A DNA stretch of 64,000 nt from Dietzia sp032248695 (GTDB lineage: Bacteria > Actinomycetota > Actinomycetes > Mycobacteriales > Mycobacteriaceae): NCBI RefSeq assembly GCF_032248695.1, contig NZ_JAVHXC010000001.1, forward strand, positions 620,001 through 684,000. Direction: 5' to 3'. A program made the position numbers and the translations under genes. The notes beneath the pieces were generated by a model. That model saw nothing but the letters and a program-made list of their open reading frames with translations, was not told the DNA's origin and did not search any database. How positions within the stretch are numbered: the stretch's first letter is position 1; every line of letters begins with the position of its first letter. Positions 24,412 through 32,314 of this stretch are shown here, piece by piece.

Positions 24412-25176
24412 TCAGTACACCGCCGTCCGTCCACCGTCGACCGGGATCAGCGCGCCGGTGGTGTAGCCGGCCTGGTCGGATGCGAGGTGGACGACCATCC
24501 CGGCGAGCTCGCGGGGATCGCCGAGCCGGCCGGCGGGCAGCCGGTTCGTCACCAGCCCGAGGAACTCGGAGTCCCAGTCGGCCGCCATGTCGGAGGCGAA
24601 GGCCCCCGGCATGATGCAGTTGACCCGGACGGTGGGCGCGTACTCCTGGGCGAACGCCCGGGTGAGGGCGTTGAGCCCGTTCTTGGCCGCGGCGTAGGTC
24701 GCCTCCTGCGGACTGGGCCGCTCGGCCCCGATGCTGGAGATGTTGATGATCGAGCCGCCCCCGGCCTTCACCATCCGGTCACCGGCCACCGCCATGAGAC
24801 GGAACGGTCCCTGGAGGTTGACCTCGATCGTCTTGGCGAAGAGCCCCTGGGTCACGTCGAGGGAGGTCGGCGCGAGCGGGGCGATGCCGGCGTTGTTGAC
24901 CACGACGTCCAGCGACCCGTGCTCGGCGATGATCGCGTCCACGGCCGGCTCGATGGCGTCCCAGTCCCCCACGTGCAGGGCGAGAGGGTGCGCCGCTGTG
25001 CCGGTCGCCTCGGTGATCTCGCGGGCGACGGCCTCGCACTGGTCGGCCTTCCGGCTGGAGACGATCACGGTCGCCCCGGCCTCCGACAGGGCCTGTGCCA
25101 TGGCCCGGCCGAGCCCGCGGGTCGCCCCGGTCACGAGGGCGACCTTGCCGGCGAGGAGAGGGGTGGTGGTGCTCAT
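24412..25176 (-). CDS. SDR-family oxidoreductase
   Basis: A 254-residue classical SDR with TGATRGLG, NNAGIAP, NISSIGA and catalytic YAAAK, ending AGYTTGALIPVDGG. ATG 25176 overlaps the stop of the ACAD10/11-type gene (ATGA). It is one of two adjacent SDR genes in the operon. The two differ enough in the loops around the active site to suggest two different substrates. One may act at C3 (beta-oxidation) and the other at C4, but the sequence does not tell which. Confidence 0.9.
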   Translation of the reverse strand: MSTTTPLLAGKVALVTGATRGLGRAMAQALSEAGATVIVSSRKADQCEAVAREITEATGTAAHPLALHVGDWDAIEPAVDAIIAEHGSLDVVVNNAGIAPLAPTSLDVTQGLFAKTIEVNLQGPFRLMAVAGDRMVKAGGGSIINISSIGAERPSPQEATYAAAKNGLNALTRAFAQEYAPTVRVNCIMPGAFASDMAADWDSEFLGLVTNRLPAGRLGDPRELAGMVVHLASDQAGYTTGALIPVDGGRTAVY

Positions 25177-26402
25177 GCCGTGACCTCCGACGTGGTGGAC
25201 GGGGTGTACTTCTTCAGTTCCAGACGCGCCATCGTGCGCAGGTGGACCTCGGTGGGCCCGTCGGCGATCTGCAGCGCCCTGGTGAGCGCGTAGAACCGGC
25301 CGAGGACGTTGTCGTCGCTCACGCCCGCGGCGCCGTAGGTCTGGATCGCCCGGTCGACGACCCGGTGGGCGGTCTCCATGGCACTGATCTTGATCGCGGC
25401 GACCTGCGAGCGCGCGGCGGCGTTGCCCTGGGTGTCCATGATCCAGGCGGCCTGGAAGGTGAGCAGGCGGATCTGGTCGATCTCGATCCGGCTGCGGGCG
25501 ATCCACTCGCGGACGACGCCGCGCTCGGCCAGGGGCTCACCGAAGGCGACCCTGTCCTGGGCGCGTTGGCACATCATCTGCAGCGCCCGCTCGGCGATCC
25601 CGATCCCGCGCATCGCGTAGTGCATGCGTCCCGGCCCGAGCCGGCCCTGGGCGATCGCGAACCCGCCGCCCTCCTCACCGAGCATGTTGGAGGCGGGGAC
25701 GCGGACGTTCTCGAAGAGGACCTCGCCGTGGCCGAGCCGATCGTGGTAGCCGAGCATCGGCAGGTCGCGCACGACGGTGACGCCCTCGGTGTCCTTCGGG
25801 ACGAGGATCATCGACTGCTGACGGTAGGTCGGTGCCCCGGGGTCCGACTTGCCCATGACGATCATGAGCTTGCAGTCCGGGTCGATGACGCCGGAGGCGT
25901 ACCACTTCCGGCCGTTGATGACGTACTCGTCACCGTCGCGCACGATGCTCGTCGAGACGTTGGTGGCGTCCGAGCTCGCCACCGCGGGCTCGGTCATCGC
26001 GAAAGCCGACCGGATCTCGCAGTTCAGCAGGGGCTCGAGCCACTGCTTCTTCTGCTCTGGCGTGCCGTACAGCGCGAGGATCTCCATGTTCCCGGTGTCC
26101 GGGGCCGAGCAGTTGATCGCCTCGTTGCCGATGAGCGAGCGGCCGACGATCTCCGCCAGCGGGGCGTACTCGAGGTTCGTCAGACCGGCACCGAGGTCAC
26201 CGTGGGCCATGAAGAGGTTCCACAGGCCCTGCTCGCGGGCGATGCGCTGCAGATCGCGCATGATCTGTGGCTGCTCGTGCGGATTCTCGTTCTCGGCGAT
26301 CTGGCGGTCGTACACCGCCTCGGCCGGGTACACGTGTTCGTCCATGAACACGTGCAGCTTCTCGGCGAGTTCCGCCGTCCGCGGGGAATACGCGAAATCC
26401 AT
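25173..26402 (-). CDS. ACAD10/ACAD11-type acyl-CoA dehydrogenase (second copy)
   Basis: A 409-residue paralogue of the protein at 9568. The same diagnostic segments are present: AINCSAPDTGNMEI, AMTEPAVASSDATN, YVINGRKWYASGVID, RLGPGRMHYAMRGIGIAERAL, SRIEIDQIRL and the C-terminal IADGPTEVHLRTMARLELKK in place of EGTSEIQ. In the levulinate (lva) system and in vertebrate ACAD10/ACAD11 this branch works with an APH-type kinase on 4-hydroxyacyl-CoAs, and the kinase gene is again adjacent (26430). It lies inside the ten-gene operon. Confidence 0.87.
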   Translation of the reverse strand: MDFAYSPRTAELAEKLHVFMDEHVYPAEAVYDRQIAENENPHEQPQIMRDLQRIAREQGLWNLFMAHGDLGAGLTNLEYAPLAEIVGRSLIGNEAINCSAPDTGNMEILALYGTPEQKKQWLEPLLNCEIRSAFAMTEPAVASSDATNVSTSIVRDGDEYVINGRKWYASGVIDPDCKLMIVMGKSDPGAPTYRQQSMILVPKDTEGVTVVRDLPMLGYHDRLGHGEVLFENVRVPASNMLGEEGGGFAIAQGRLGPGRMHYAMRGIGIAERALQMMCQRAQDRVAFGEPLAERGVVREWIARSRIEIDQIRLLTFQAAWIMDTQGNAAARSQVAAIKISAMETAHRVVDRAIQTYGAAGVSDDNVLGRFYALTRALQIADGPTEVHLRTMARLELKKYTPSTTSEVTA

Positions 26403-26429
26403 CGTCTGTCTCGTTTCTGGGGTGTCGCG

Positions 26430-27416
26430 TCAGGCCAGGCGTTCGATGCCGGTGACGATGAGGCGATTGATCGTGTCGGGGAGGAGTTCCTGGGCGGGGT
26501 CGTGGTGGCGTCCCTCGCGGTGGCGGCGCAGGTTGTGGCCCATGATGGCGGCCATCTTGAACCGACCGAGCGCGTCGAACCAGGTGAAATCGGTGAGCGG
26601 GCCGGCCGCGGCACTGTAGGTGTCGATGAGCTCCTCGGCGGAGGGCAGTCCCTCGACCACCCGGCCGACGCCGGGGAAGTTGGTGCCGTCGGCAAAGACG
26701 AGGAACCATCCGAGCTCGACCCGCGGGTCACCCGGGCTCCAGATCTCCCAGTCGATGAGCGCGGCCGGCTCGGTGCCGTCGGACAGGATGTTGCCCAGGC
26801 GGTAGTCCCCGTGGACGAGGACCGGGTCCACCGCGTCCGGGATGCGTGCGCTGAGCAGCTCCTCGAAGCGTGCGGCATCGGGCACGAGCTCCGGGGGCAC
26901 CGCGCCCATGGTCCGGGACCAGCGCTTGAGCTCGTCAGCCGGCGAGAGCACGTCACCGTCCACGGGCAGGGAGTCCAGCGGGACCGCGTGCAGGGCCGGC
27001 AGGACCTCCGCCGCGCGCCGCATCCGTGCCGCGGCCAGCGTGGGTTCGACGGCGGGGTCGTCCAGGACGGGCTCGAGGGACTCGCCCCGCACGAGATCCA
27101 TGGCGAACCAGCCCGGGGTGGTCTCGTCGGTGGCACGGATGCCGGGGACGGGGACGTCGGTGTCGGCGAGCGCGGTCATGATCCGGGCCTGCCGGAGCAT
27201 GTCGTGCCGACCGATCGCCTTCTGCCCCGGGGGGACGGACTTGATGACGAACGACTCATCGGCTCCGGAGATCCGGTAGGTCAGCCCGGAGTGTCCCCCG
27301 AGCATCGGCTCGAGCTCTCCGAAGGGCCCGGCCACGCCGGCCGCCTCGAGCCCGGCGATCACACGGTCGCGGAGCTGTGTCTCGTGACTGGTCTCGGTGG
27401 TGTCTGCGGCGGTCAT
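26430..27416 (-). CDS. APH-fold kinase, candidate 4-hydroxyacyl-CoA kinase (second copy)
   Basis: A 328-residue phosphotransferase. The catalytic loop HGDYRLGN lies at residues 202-209 and the metal-binding IDWE at 221-224; the nucleotide Lys is probably in SFVIKSVPPG. Compared with the kinase at 11651 it is shorter, with many differences outside the catalytic motifs. The two modules are therefore diverged paralogues rather than a recent duplication. ATG 27416 overlaps the stop of the preceding acyl-CoA dehydrogenase gene. It is directly followed by its ACAD10/11-type partner. Antibiotic resistance is unlikely from context. Confidence 0.86.
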   Translation of the reverse strand: MTAADTTETSHETQLRDRVIAGLEAAGVAGPFGELEPMLGGHSGLTYRISGADESFVIKSVPPGQKAIGRHDMLRQARIMTALADTDVPVPGIRATDETTPGWFAMDLVRGESLEPVLDDPAVEPTLAAARMRRAAEVLPALHAVPLDSLPVDGDVLSPADELKRWSRTMGAVPPELVPDAARFEELLSARIPDAVDPVLVHGDYRLGNILSDGTEPAALIDWEIWSPGDPRVELGWFLVFADGTNFPGVGRVVEGLPSAEELIDTYSAAAGPLTDFTWFDALGRFKMAAIMGHNLRRHREGRHHDPAQELLPDTINRLIVTGIERLA

Positions 27417-28627
27417 GGCCTCGGCTCCCGGGGTAGGCCGAGCACACGCTCGGCGAGGATGTTTCGCTGGATCTCGTCGGTGCCGCCGGCGATGCGGTAG
27501 CCCGGTGCGCCCAGCACGTGCTCGGTCCAGGCCCAGGTCCCCCACTTGTCGCCACGAACGGCCAGTTCCGGACCGAGCAGCTCACGGACGGTCTCGGAGG
27601 TGCGGGCCATGGTGTCGGTGGCGAGCAGCTTGCCCACGGAGGCCTCGGGCCCGGGCTCGCGTCCGGCCACCACCGCGGCGGCCACACGCATGCCCACCAG
27701 CCGCTGCACGAAGCTGCGGCAGACCAGGTCGGCGACCTTGTCGCGCTCGAGCGCGTCGAGGTCACGACCGAGGTTCCGGGCCAGCTCGACCGCCTGGTCG
27801 GCGTTGTCCAGTCCGAGGCTGCCCGAGTCGAGACGCTCGGCCGCCAGCACGGTCAGCGCGACCTTCCAGCCGGCTCCGACCGGACCCAGACGATAGCTGT
27901 CGTCCAGCTCGACGCCCTCGAGGAGGACCTCGTTGAACGAGCTGCCGCCGGTCATCTGACGGATGGGCCGCACCGTCACCCCGGGTGCGTTCATCGGCAC
28001 GATGAACACGGTCAGGCCCCGGTGCTTGGGGACGTCGGGATCGGTCCGGGTGACGGCGACCCCGTAGTCGGAGACCGGCGCCCCGGAGGTCCACACCTTG
28101 GCACCGTTGAGCACCCACGTCCCGTCACGCTCCACCGCGCGGGTCCGGACCGAGGCGAGATCGGAACCGGCCTCGGTCTCGGAGAAGAGCTGGCAGGCGA
28201 TGAGGTCCGTGCGCAGGAGGGCGCGGACGTACTCGGCGCGCTGGGCCTCGGTGCCCCACTGGGCGATCGTCGGCGCGATGAGCTGCTGTGTGACCGGGAA
28301 CATCTCGGTCCGCTGCGGGAGGTCGTACTCCGCCTCGAGCCGGCGGAAGGCCAGGTCGAAGGCGATCGGCAGGCCCCGGCCGCCGTACTCGGCGCCCCAC
28401 GTCAGCGCACCGAAGCCGGCGTCGAATTTGGCCTTCTCGTAGTCCCGCCGGCGGTCGGTCTCCTCGCGCTCCTGCTCGGGGGTCCAGTTCTCGAACACGA
28501 CCACTGCGTCGGACCCCTCGCCCCACGGGCGGGCCTGGCGCGGGGAGGCGACGGTGGACAGCCACGCCCGGGCGGAGTCGATGAACTCGGACAGCCCCGC
28601 GGGCGTGGTCTCGGTAGCGGCGGTCAT
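27413..28627 (-). CDS. Acyl-CoA dehydrogenase (FadE, sterol/branched-acyl type)
   Basis: A 404-residue acyl-CoA dehydrogenase. LFSETEAGSDLAS, WVLNGAKVWTSGA and the C-terminal YRIAGGTDEIQRNILAERVLGLPRE are the pattern of actinobacterial FadE proteins acting on sterol side chains and other bulky acyl-CoAs. The EGTSEIQ Glu is replaced by Gly (GGTDEIQ), so the catalytic base must lie elsewhere, as in that subgroup. Start 28627 overlaps the thiolase stop and its own stop overlaps the kinase start. Such enzymes can work as heteromers. The acyl-CoA dehydrogenase at 44085, under the same operator family, is a possible partner. Confidence 0.88.
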   Translation of the reverse strand: MTAATETTPAGLSEFIDSARAWLSTVASPRQARPWGEGSDAVVVFENWTPEQEREETDRRRDYEKAKFDAGFGALTWGAEYGGRGLPIAFDLAFRRLEAEYDLPQRTEMFPVTQQLIAPTIAQWGTEAQRAEYVRALLRTDLIACQLFSETEAGSDLASVRTRAVERDGTWVLNGAKVWTSGAPVSDYGVAVTRTDPDVPKHRGLTVFIVPMNAPGVTVRPIRQMTGGSSFNEVLLEGVELDDSYRLGPVGAGWKVALTVLAAERLDSGSLGLDNADQAVELARNLGRDLDALERDKVADLVCRSFVQRLVGMRVAAAVVAGREPGPEASVGKLLATDTMARTSETVRELLGPELAVRGDKWGTWAWTEHVLGAPGYRIAGGTDEIQRNILAERVLGLPREPRP

Positions 28628-29781
28628 CGCCGGCCCCCTTCCAGGACGGTGCAGGCGCTGATGCCGGGAGCGCCGTAGACGTGGGTGAACCCGAGCCGCG
28701 GGGTCCCGGGGACCTGGCGGTCGCCGGCCTCGCCACGCAGCTGGGTGACGATCTCGTGTACCTGCCGGAGCCCGGAGGCGCCGATCGGCTCGCCGTTGGC
28801 CAGGCAGCCACCGTCGGTGTTGACCGGCAGGCGGCCGCCGATCTCGGTGTCGCCGCGCTCGAGCATGGATTCCTGCTCGCCGTCCTCGCAGAACCCGCAT
28901 TCGGCCATGTGCATGATCTCGGCACCGGACTCGGTGTCCTGGAGCTGGGCCACGTCGATGTCCGACGGGGACACCCCGGCGGATTCGAACGCGCGACGCG
29001 CCACCTCGGTGCTCACGCTGCTCGGCTCGCCCTCACCCTGCACGGCGGGACTGAAGACCTCGAAGGACCCGAACGGCCGCGTCCCGGTGGCCACCGCGCG
29101 CACGGCGACCGCACGGCCGCCCATCCTCGCGGCCACGGTCTCCGACGCGAGCAGGATCGCGGCGCCGCCCTCCCCCGGGTTGCAGAACATGAACTGGGTG
29201 AGCGGGTCGTTGACCATCGGCGAGGCGGCGATCTCCTCCAGGGTCTTGGGGTCCCGCCGCCAGGCGTTGGGGTTGAGCTGGCCGTTGCGGTAGGCCTTCT
29301 CGGCGACCCGCGCGAGAGCGGTCTCGGAGACCCCGTGCCGGGCCATGTAGCGGGTGATCTTCATGGCGAAGAACTGGGTGGTGACCATGAGACCGTGCGT
29401 GCCGTACCCCTCTGTGAGCCCCCAGTCCTCGGCGCGCGGGTCGAAGGCGCCACGCGGGTGCTTGTCGAACCCCACGGCCAGGGCCACCTCCGCGGCGCCG
29501 GAGCGGATCGCGTTGATGGCGGAGACGAGGGCGCTCCCGCCGGTGGCGCAGCCGTTCTTGACGTTGGTGAAGGGGATCCCGGTGAGCCCGAGGTCCGCGA
29601 CCAGCGTGTCCGCCAGGCCCGAGCCGTCGCTCCCGCCGAAGGCGATCTGCACGTCCTTCCACTCCAGTCCGGCGTCCGCCAGCGCGGTGCGGATGGCCGT
29701 CACGGCCATCTGCCGGCCGGTGATCCCGTCCTGGCGTCCGAACTTCGACAGTCCGGCGCCGACGATGAACACGTCCGACAT
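28624..29781 (-). CDS. Thiolase-fold lipid-transfer protein (Ltp/SCP-x type), candidate retro-aldolase
   Basis: A 385-residue thiolase-superfamily protein without a fused SCP2 domain. Cys78 in KNGCATGGSAL marks the nucleophile position. The motif that normally reads GHP in thiolases is NGEPIGASG, so the catalytic His is Glu here. Ltp-type proteins of this kind sit beside DUF35 proteins and, in sterol side-chain catabolism (Ltp2 with the DUF35 domain of ChsH2), cleave tertiary 3-hydroxyacyl-CoAs by retro-aldol reaction. The DUF35 gene is immediately upstream with a one-base overlap (TGATG). A thiolase or aldolase role for a beta-branched acyl-CoA is therefore likely; which of the two is not decided. 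Confidence 0.85.
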   Translation of the reverse strand: MSDVFIVGAGLSKFGRQDGITGRQMAVTAIRTALADAGLEWKDVQIAFGGSDGSGLADTLVADLGLTGIPFTNVKNGCATGGSALVSAINAIRSGAAEVALAVGFDKHPRGAFDPRAEDWGLTEGYGTHGLMVTTQFFAMKITRYMARHGVSETALARVAEKAYRNGQLNPNAWRRDPKTLEEIAASPMVNDPLTQFMFCNPGEGGAAILLASETVAARMGGRAVAVRAVATGTRPFGSFEVFSPAVQGEGEPSSVSTEVARRAFESAGVSPSDIDVAQLQDTESGAEIMHMAECGFCEDGEQESMLERGDTEIGGRLPVNTDGGCLANGEPIGASGLRQVHEIVTQLRGEAGDRQVPGTPRLGFTHVYGAPGISACTVLEGGRR

Positions 29782-30158
29782 CAGTTCTCCTCGGTGGTAG
29801 CGGCCGCCCGGGCGAAGCGCGGCACGGGATGGGCGTCGACGAGGCGGACCTCTCTGCCGATGAGCTCGACCGGGTCGGTGCCGTCGAGGAGCGCCTCGAC
29901 CTTCACGCCCTCGGGCAGTTCGACGTACCCCACGGCGAAGGGGGTGAACCCCTCGGCAGGCGGGATGTACGGGGGCGACTTCGGAGCGAAACGCTGGATC
30001 GTGGCGGTCCAGACTGTCCCCGTGCGGGACAGATCGATCTCGGTCGTCTCGGCTCCGCCGCAGCGCTGACAGCTCACGGACGCGGGAAACGCGACAGTCG
30101 AGCAGCGGTCACACCGACTCCCCCGCAACTGCGGTGAGGCGTTCTCGTACTGGGTCAT
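29781..30158 (-). CDS. DUF35 OB-fold zinc-ribbon protein, partner of the Ltp thiolase
   Basis: A 125-residue protein with a four-Cys zinc ribbon (Cys16, Cys19, Cys30, Cys33 in CDRC...CQRC) followed by an OB-fold (GTVWTATIQRFAP, FAVGYVELPEGVKVEALLDG). DUF35 proteins bind thiolase-superfamily enzymes and are needed for their activity or stability in archaeal HMG-CoA synthase complexes and in the Ltp2-ChsH2 aldolase. Translation is coupled to the thiolase gene. Pro-rich linker APKSPPYIPPAEG lies between ribbon and barrel. Confidence 0.88.
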   Translation of the reverse strand: MTQYENASPQLRGSRCDRCSTVAFPASVSCQRCGGAETTEIDLSRTGTVWTATIQRFAPKSPPYIPPAEGFTPFAVGYVELPEGVKVEALLDGTDPVELIGREVRLVDAHPVPRFARAAATTEEN

Positions 30159-30212
30159 GGTGTGCTCCTGGTTCTCGTGTGACGTTTCCCGCTCCGTGAT
30201 GGGACTGTCAGA

Positions 30213-31001
30213 TCAGCGCCCGACCCACTTGGGCTCGCGCTTCTCGAGGAAGGCCTGGATGCCCTCCTTGCCGTCCTCCGACTGCAGCGAGTTGCCCACG
30301 GCGAAGTGCTCCATGATCATGAGCGACTTGATGTCGGCGTCCAGGCCCTGGTTCACGGCCATCTTGGTGAGCTTCATCATGAAGGGGCTCTTGTCGGTGA
30401 GCTGCGAGATGAAGTCCTGGACGCACTCGTCGAGCTTGTCGGCCGGGGCCGAGTCGTTGATGAGGTCGAAGTCCTTGGCCTCCTTGCCGGAGAGCAGCTT
30501 GCCCGTGAGCATGAGCTCCTTGGTCTTGCGCAGACCGATCATCCGGGGCAGGCGGTAGATCGGGCCGGCGCCGCCGAACAGTGCGCGACGGATGTGGAAG
30601 TCGCCGATCTTGGCGTCGTCCGCCGCGATCGCGAAGTCACAGGAGATCATGAGTTCGAACCCACCGGCGGTGACGTAGCCCTCCAGCACGGCGACGGACG
30701 GCGTGTTCATCGAGTAGAGGCGGTCGCAGACCTGGGCCGAGAGGACGCCGACGTCCATGGCGTTGGTGGTACCGACGAAGTCGCCCAGCAGCTCGTCGAG
30801 ATCGAAACCCGAGCAGAACTGGTTCTGCACTCCACGGAGCACCAGCACCTTCAGGTCGGGGTCCGCGTCGACCTCCTTGATGATCTCGTCCAGGCGGTGG
30901 AGCAGCTCCACCGTGACGGCGTTCTTCTTGTGCGGGCGGTTGAGCCAGACGCGGGCGACGTCGCCGTCCTTCTCCAACAGCACGTGATCGGTCTGCACCA
31001 T
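30213..31001 (-). CDS. Enoyl-CoA hydratase/isomerase family protein
   Basis: A 262-residue crotonase-fold protein, first gene of the ten-gene operon. Oxyanion-hole segments are FCSGFDLDEL and VTAGGFELMIS; RALFGGAGPIYRLPRMIG carries the third signature. The usual catalytic Glu pair of hydratases is not evident: the positions read AGPIY where hydratases often have Glu. Isomerase, hydrolase or hydratase activity are all possible. ATG 31001 follows AAAGGA. Its promoter and two copies of the shared operator lie at 31023-31093. Confidence 0.87.
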   Translation of the reverse strand: MVQTDHVLLEKDGDVARVWLNRPHKKNAVTVELLHRLDEIIKEVDADPDLKVLVLRGVQNQFCSGFDLDELLGDFVGTTNAMDVGVLSAQVCDRLYSMNTPSVAVLEGYVTAGGFELMISCDFAIAADDAKIGDFHIRRALFGGAGPIYRLPRMIGLRKTKELMLTGKLLSGKEAKDFDLINDSAPADKLDECVQDFISQLTDKSPFMMKLTKMAVNQGLDADIKSLMIMEHFAVGNSLQSEDGKEGIQAFLEKREPKWVGR

Positions 31002-31022
31002 GATCGTTCCTTTCGAAGTTTC

Positions 31023-31070
31023 CTGAACTGGATTCAGTTCATGTCTACAGGGTCGCGGTCTGCCCGTCAA
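31023..31070 (-). promoter_or_regulatory. Operon promoter with operator site 4
   Basis: On the minus strand TTGACG (31070-31065), a 17-base spacer and TAGACA (31047-31042) form a clear promoter for the enoyl-CoA hydratase operon. CTGAACTGGATTCAG (31023-31037) covers the predicted transcription start near 31035, and the surrounding bases extend the symmetry (TGAACTGGATTCAGTTCA). A repressor bound here would block initiation. Confidence 0.75.
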
Positions 31071-31078
31071 CCCATTTG

Positions 31079-31093
31079 TCGAACTTGGTTCAA
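31079..31093 (-). promoter_or_regulatory. Second operator of the shared family (site 5) upstream of the -35 box
   Basis: TCGAACTTGGTTCAA has arms TCGAA/TTCAA. It lies 42 bases further upstream than the main site, between the ABC ATPase stop (31123) and the -35 box. Two sites about four helical turns apart could allow cooperative or looped repression. Confidence 0.5.
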
Positions 31094-31122
31094 TTTGGCC
31101 CGACGGGCCATGCAAGAGCAGG

Positions 31123-32232
31123 TCAGGCCGCAGCCGCCAGCTCCTGGAGCGGGTAGATCTTGAGGCTCTCGGAGCGGAAGCTGATGACGACGGGCTCTCC
31201 CGATTGGGCGCTCCTGAGCCACGCACCGTGCGTCGCGGACGACGCCCGGAGCCGGTACTTCTCGGGGCCGGCGCCCACCACCACGTCGTAGTGTCGGCCA
31301 CCGAACTCGGCGGACAACAGGGTGGCCTCCAGCACGATCTCCCGGTCCGAGACGTCCTCGTCCCTGCGGTGCAGGACGATGTCGTCGGGCCACAACCGGG
31401 CCGCGATGGCTTGGTGGCCGCCGGTCTCGCACCGAAGCGGCAGTTCGGTCCCCGCGGCGGTGCTCCATTCGAGCCCCGTCCGGTGCAGCTCGAGCCTGTT
31501 GGACATCCCGATGAAGTCCGCGACGTATTCGCTCACCGGGTGGTCGAAGACGTCCTGGGGCGTTGCGAGTTGCTCGATCTTGCCGTGTTTCATGATCGCC
31601 AGCCGGTCGCCCAGGGCGAAAGCCTCCGAGTGGTCGTGGGTGACGAACACCGCCCCGAACCCGAGCTCCGAGTGCAGCCGGTGGATCTCGGTACGGACCT
31701 GGTCGCGGAGCAGGGCGTCGAGATTGCTCAACGGTTCGTCGAAGAGGACCAGGTCGGGCCTCGCCGCCATCCCGCGGGCCACCGCTATTCGCTGCTGCTG
31801 GCCGCCGCTGAGCTGGGCCGGGTACCGGTCCAGGAGGTGGCCGCAGTCGACCATCCCCGCCGCCTCCTCCACCCTTCCCGAGTTGAGCGCGTCCTTCATC
31901 TTGCGTGCTCTGAGCGGGTAGGCGATGTTCTTGCGCACCGTCATGTTGGGCCACAGCGCGTAGGACTGGAAGACCATTCCGATGCTGCGCTTGTTGGGCG
32001 GGACGTTCACGCGGTTCGCGGCGTCGAACATCGGGTCGCCGTCGAAGGTGATCGACCCCTCCTCCGGTGTCTCGAGCCCGGCGAGACACCGGAGCGTCGT
32101 GGTCTTACCGCACCCACTGGGCCCGAGCAACACGAGGAACTCCCCCGCGTCGATCTCCAGGTCCAGTTGGTCCACGACGACGTTCGTTCCGTACTTCTTG
32201 GTGAGACCGGAGATCTCGATTCTGGCGGTCAT
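31123..32232 (-). CDS. ABC transporter ATPase (FbpC/PotA type)
   Basis: A 369-residue ATPase. Walker A LGPSGCGKTTT (about residue 39), the Q-loop VFQSYALWPNMTV, signature LSGGQQQRIA, Walker B DLVLFDEPLSNLD and the switch His in FVTHDHSEA are complete. A C-terminal TOBE-type domain follows residue 240. The family energises import of ferric iron, polyamines, phosphonates or small acids. ATG 32232 has AGGAAG upstream. It is the last gene of the operon binding protein (35139), fused permease (33988), ATPase. Confidence 0.92.
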   Translation of the reverse strand: MTARIEISGLTKKYGTNVVVDQLDLEIDAGEFLVLLGPSGCGKTTTLRCLAGLETPEEGSITFDGDPMFDAANRVNVPPNKRSIGMVFQSYALWPNMTVRKNIAYPLRARKMKDALNSGRVEEAAGMVDCGHLLDRYPAQLSGGQQQRIAVARGMAARPDLVLFDEPLSNLDALLRDQVRTEIHRLHSELGFGAVFVTHDHSEAFALGDRLAIMKHGKIEQLATPQDVFDHPVSEYVADFIGMSNRLELHRTGLEWSTAAGTELPLRCETGGHQAIAARLWPDDIVLHRRDEDVSDREIVLEATLLSAEFGGRHYDVVVGAGPEKYRLRASSATHGAWLRSAQSGEPVVISFRSESLKIYPLQELAAAA

Positions 32233-32314
32233 CAGACTTCCTCGCAGTCGTGCCGGCGGGGACGCGCGGCGGGGGGATGTGGATACCGGGCGGGCCTCGA
32301 CCCGCCGTCGGGGT

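Noticed and set aside
25095..27500. An 801-codon plus-strand open frame over the second kinase/ACAD pair
   Set aside because: Antisense shadow of two recognised enzymes, with biased composition and no motif.
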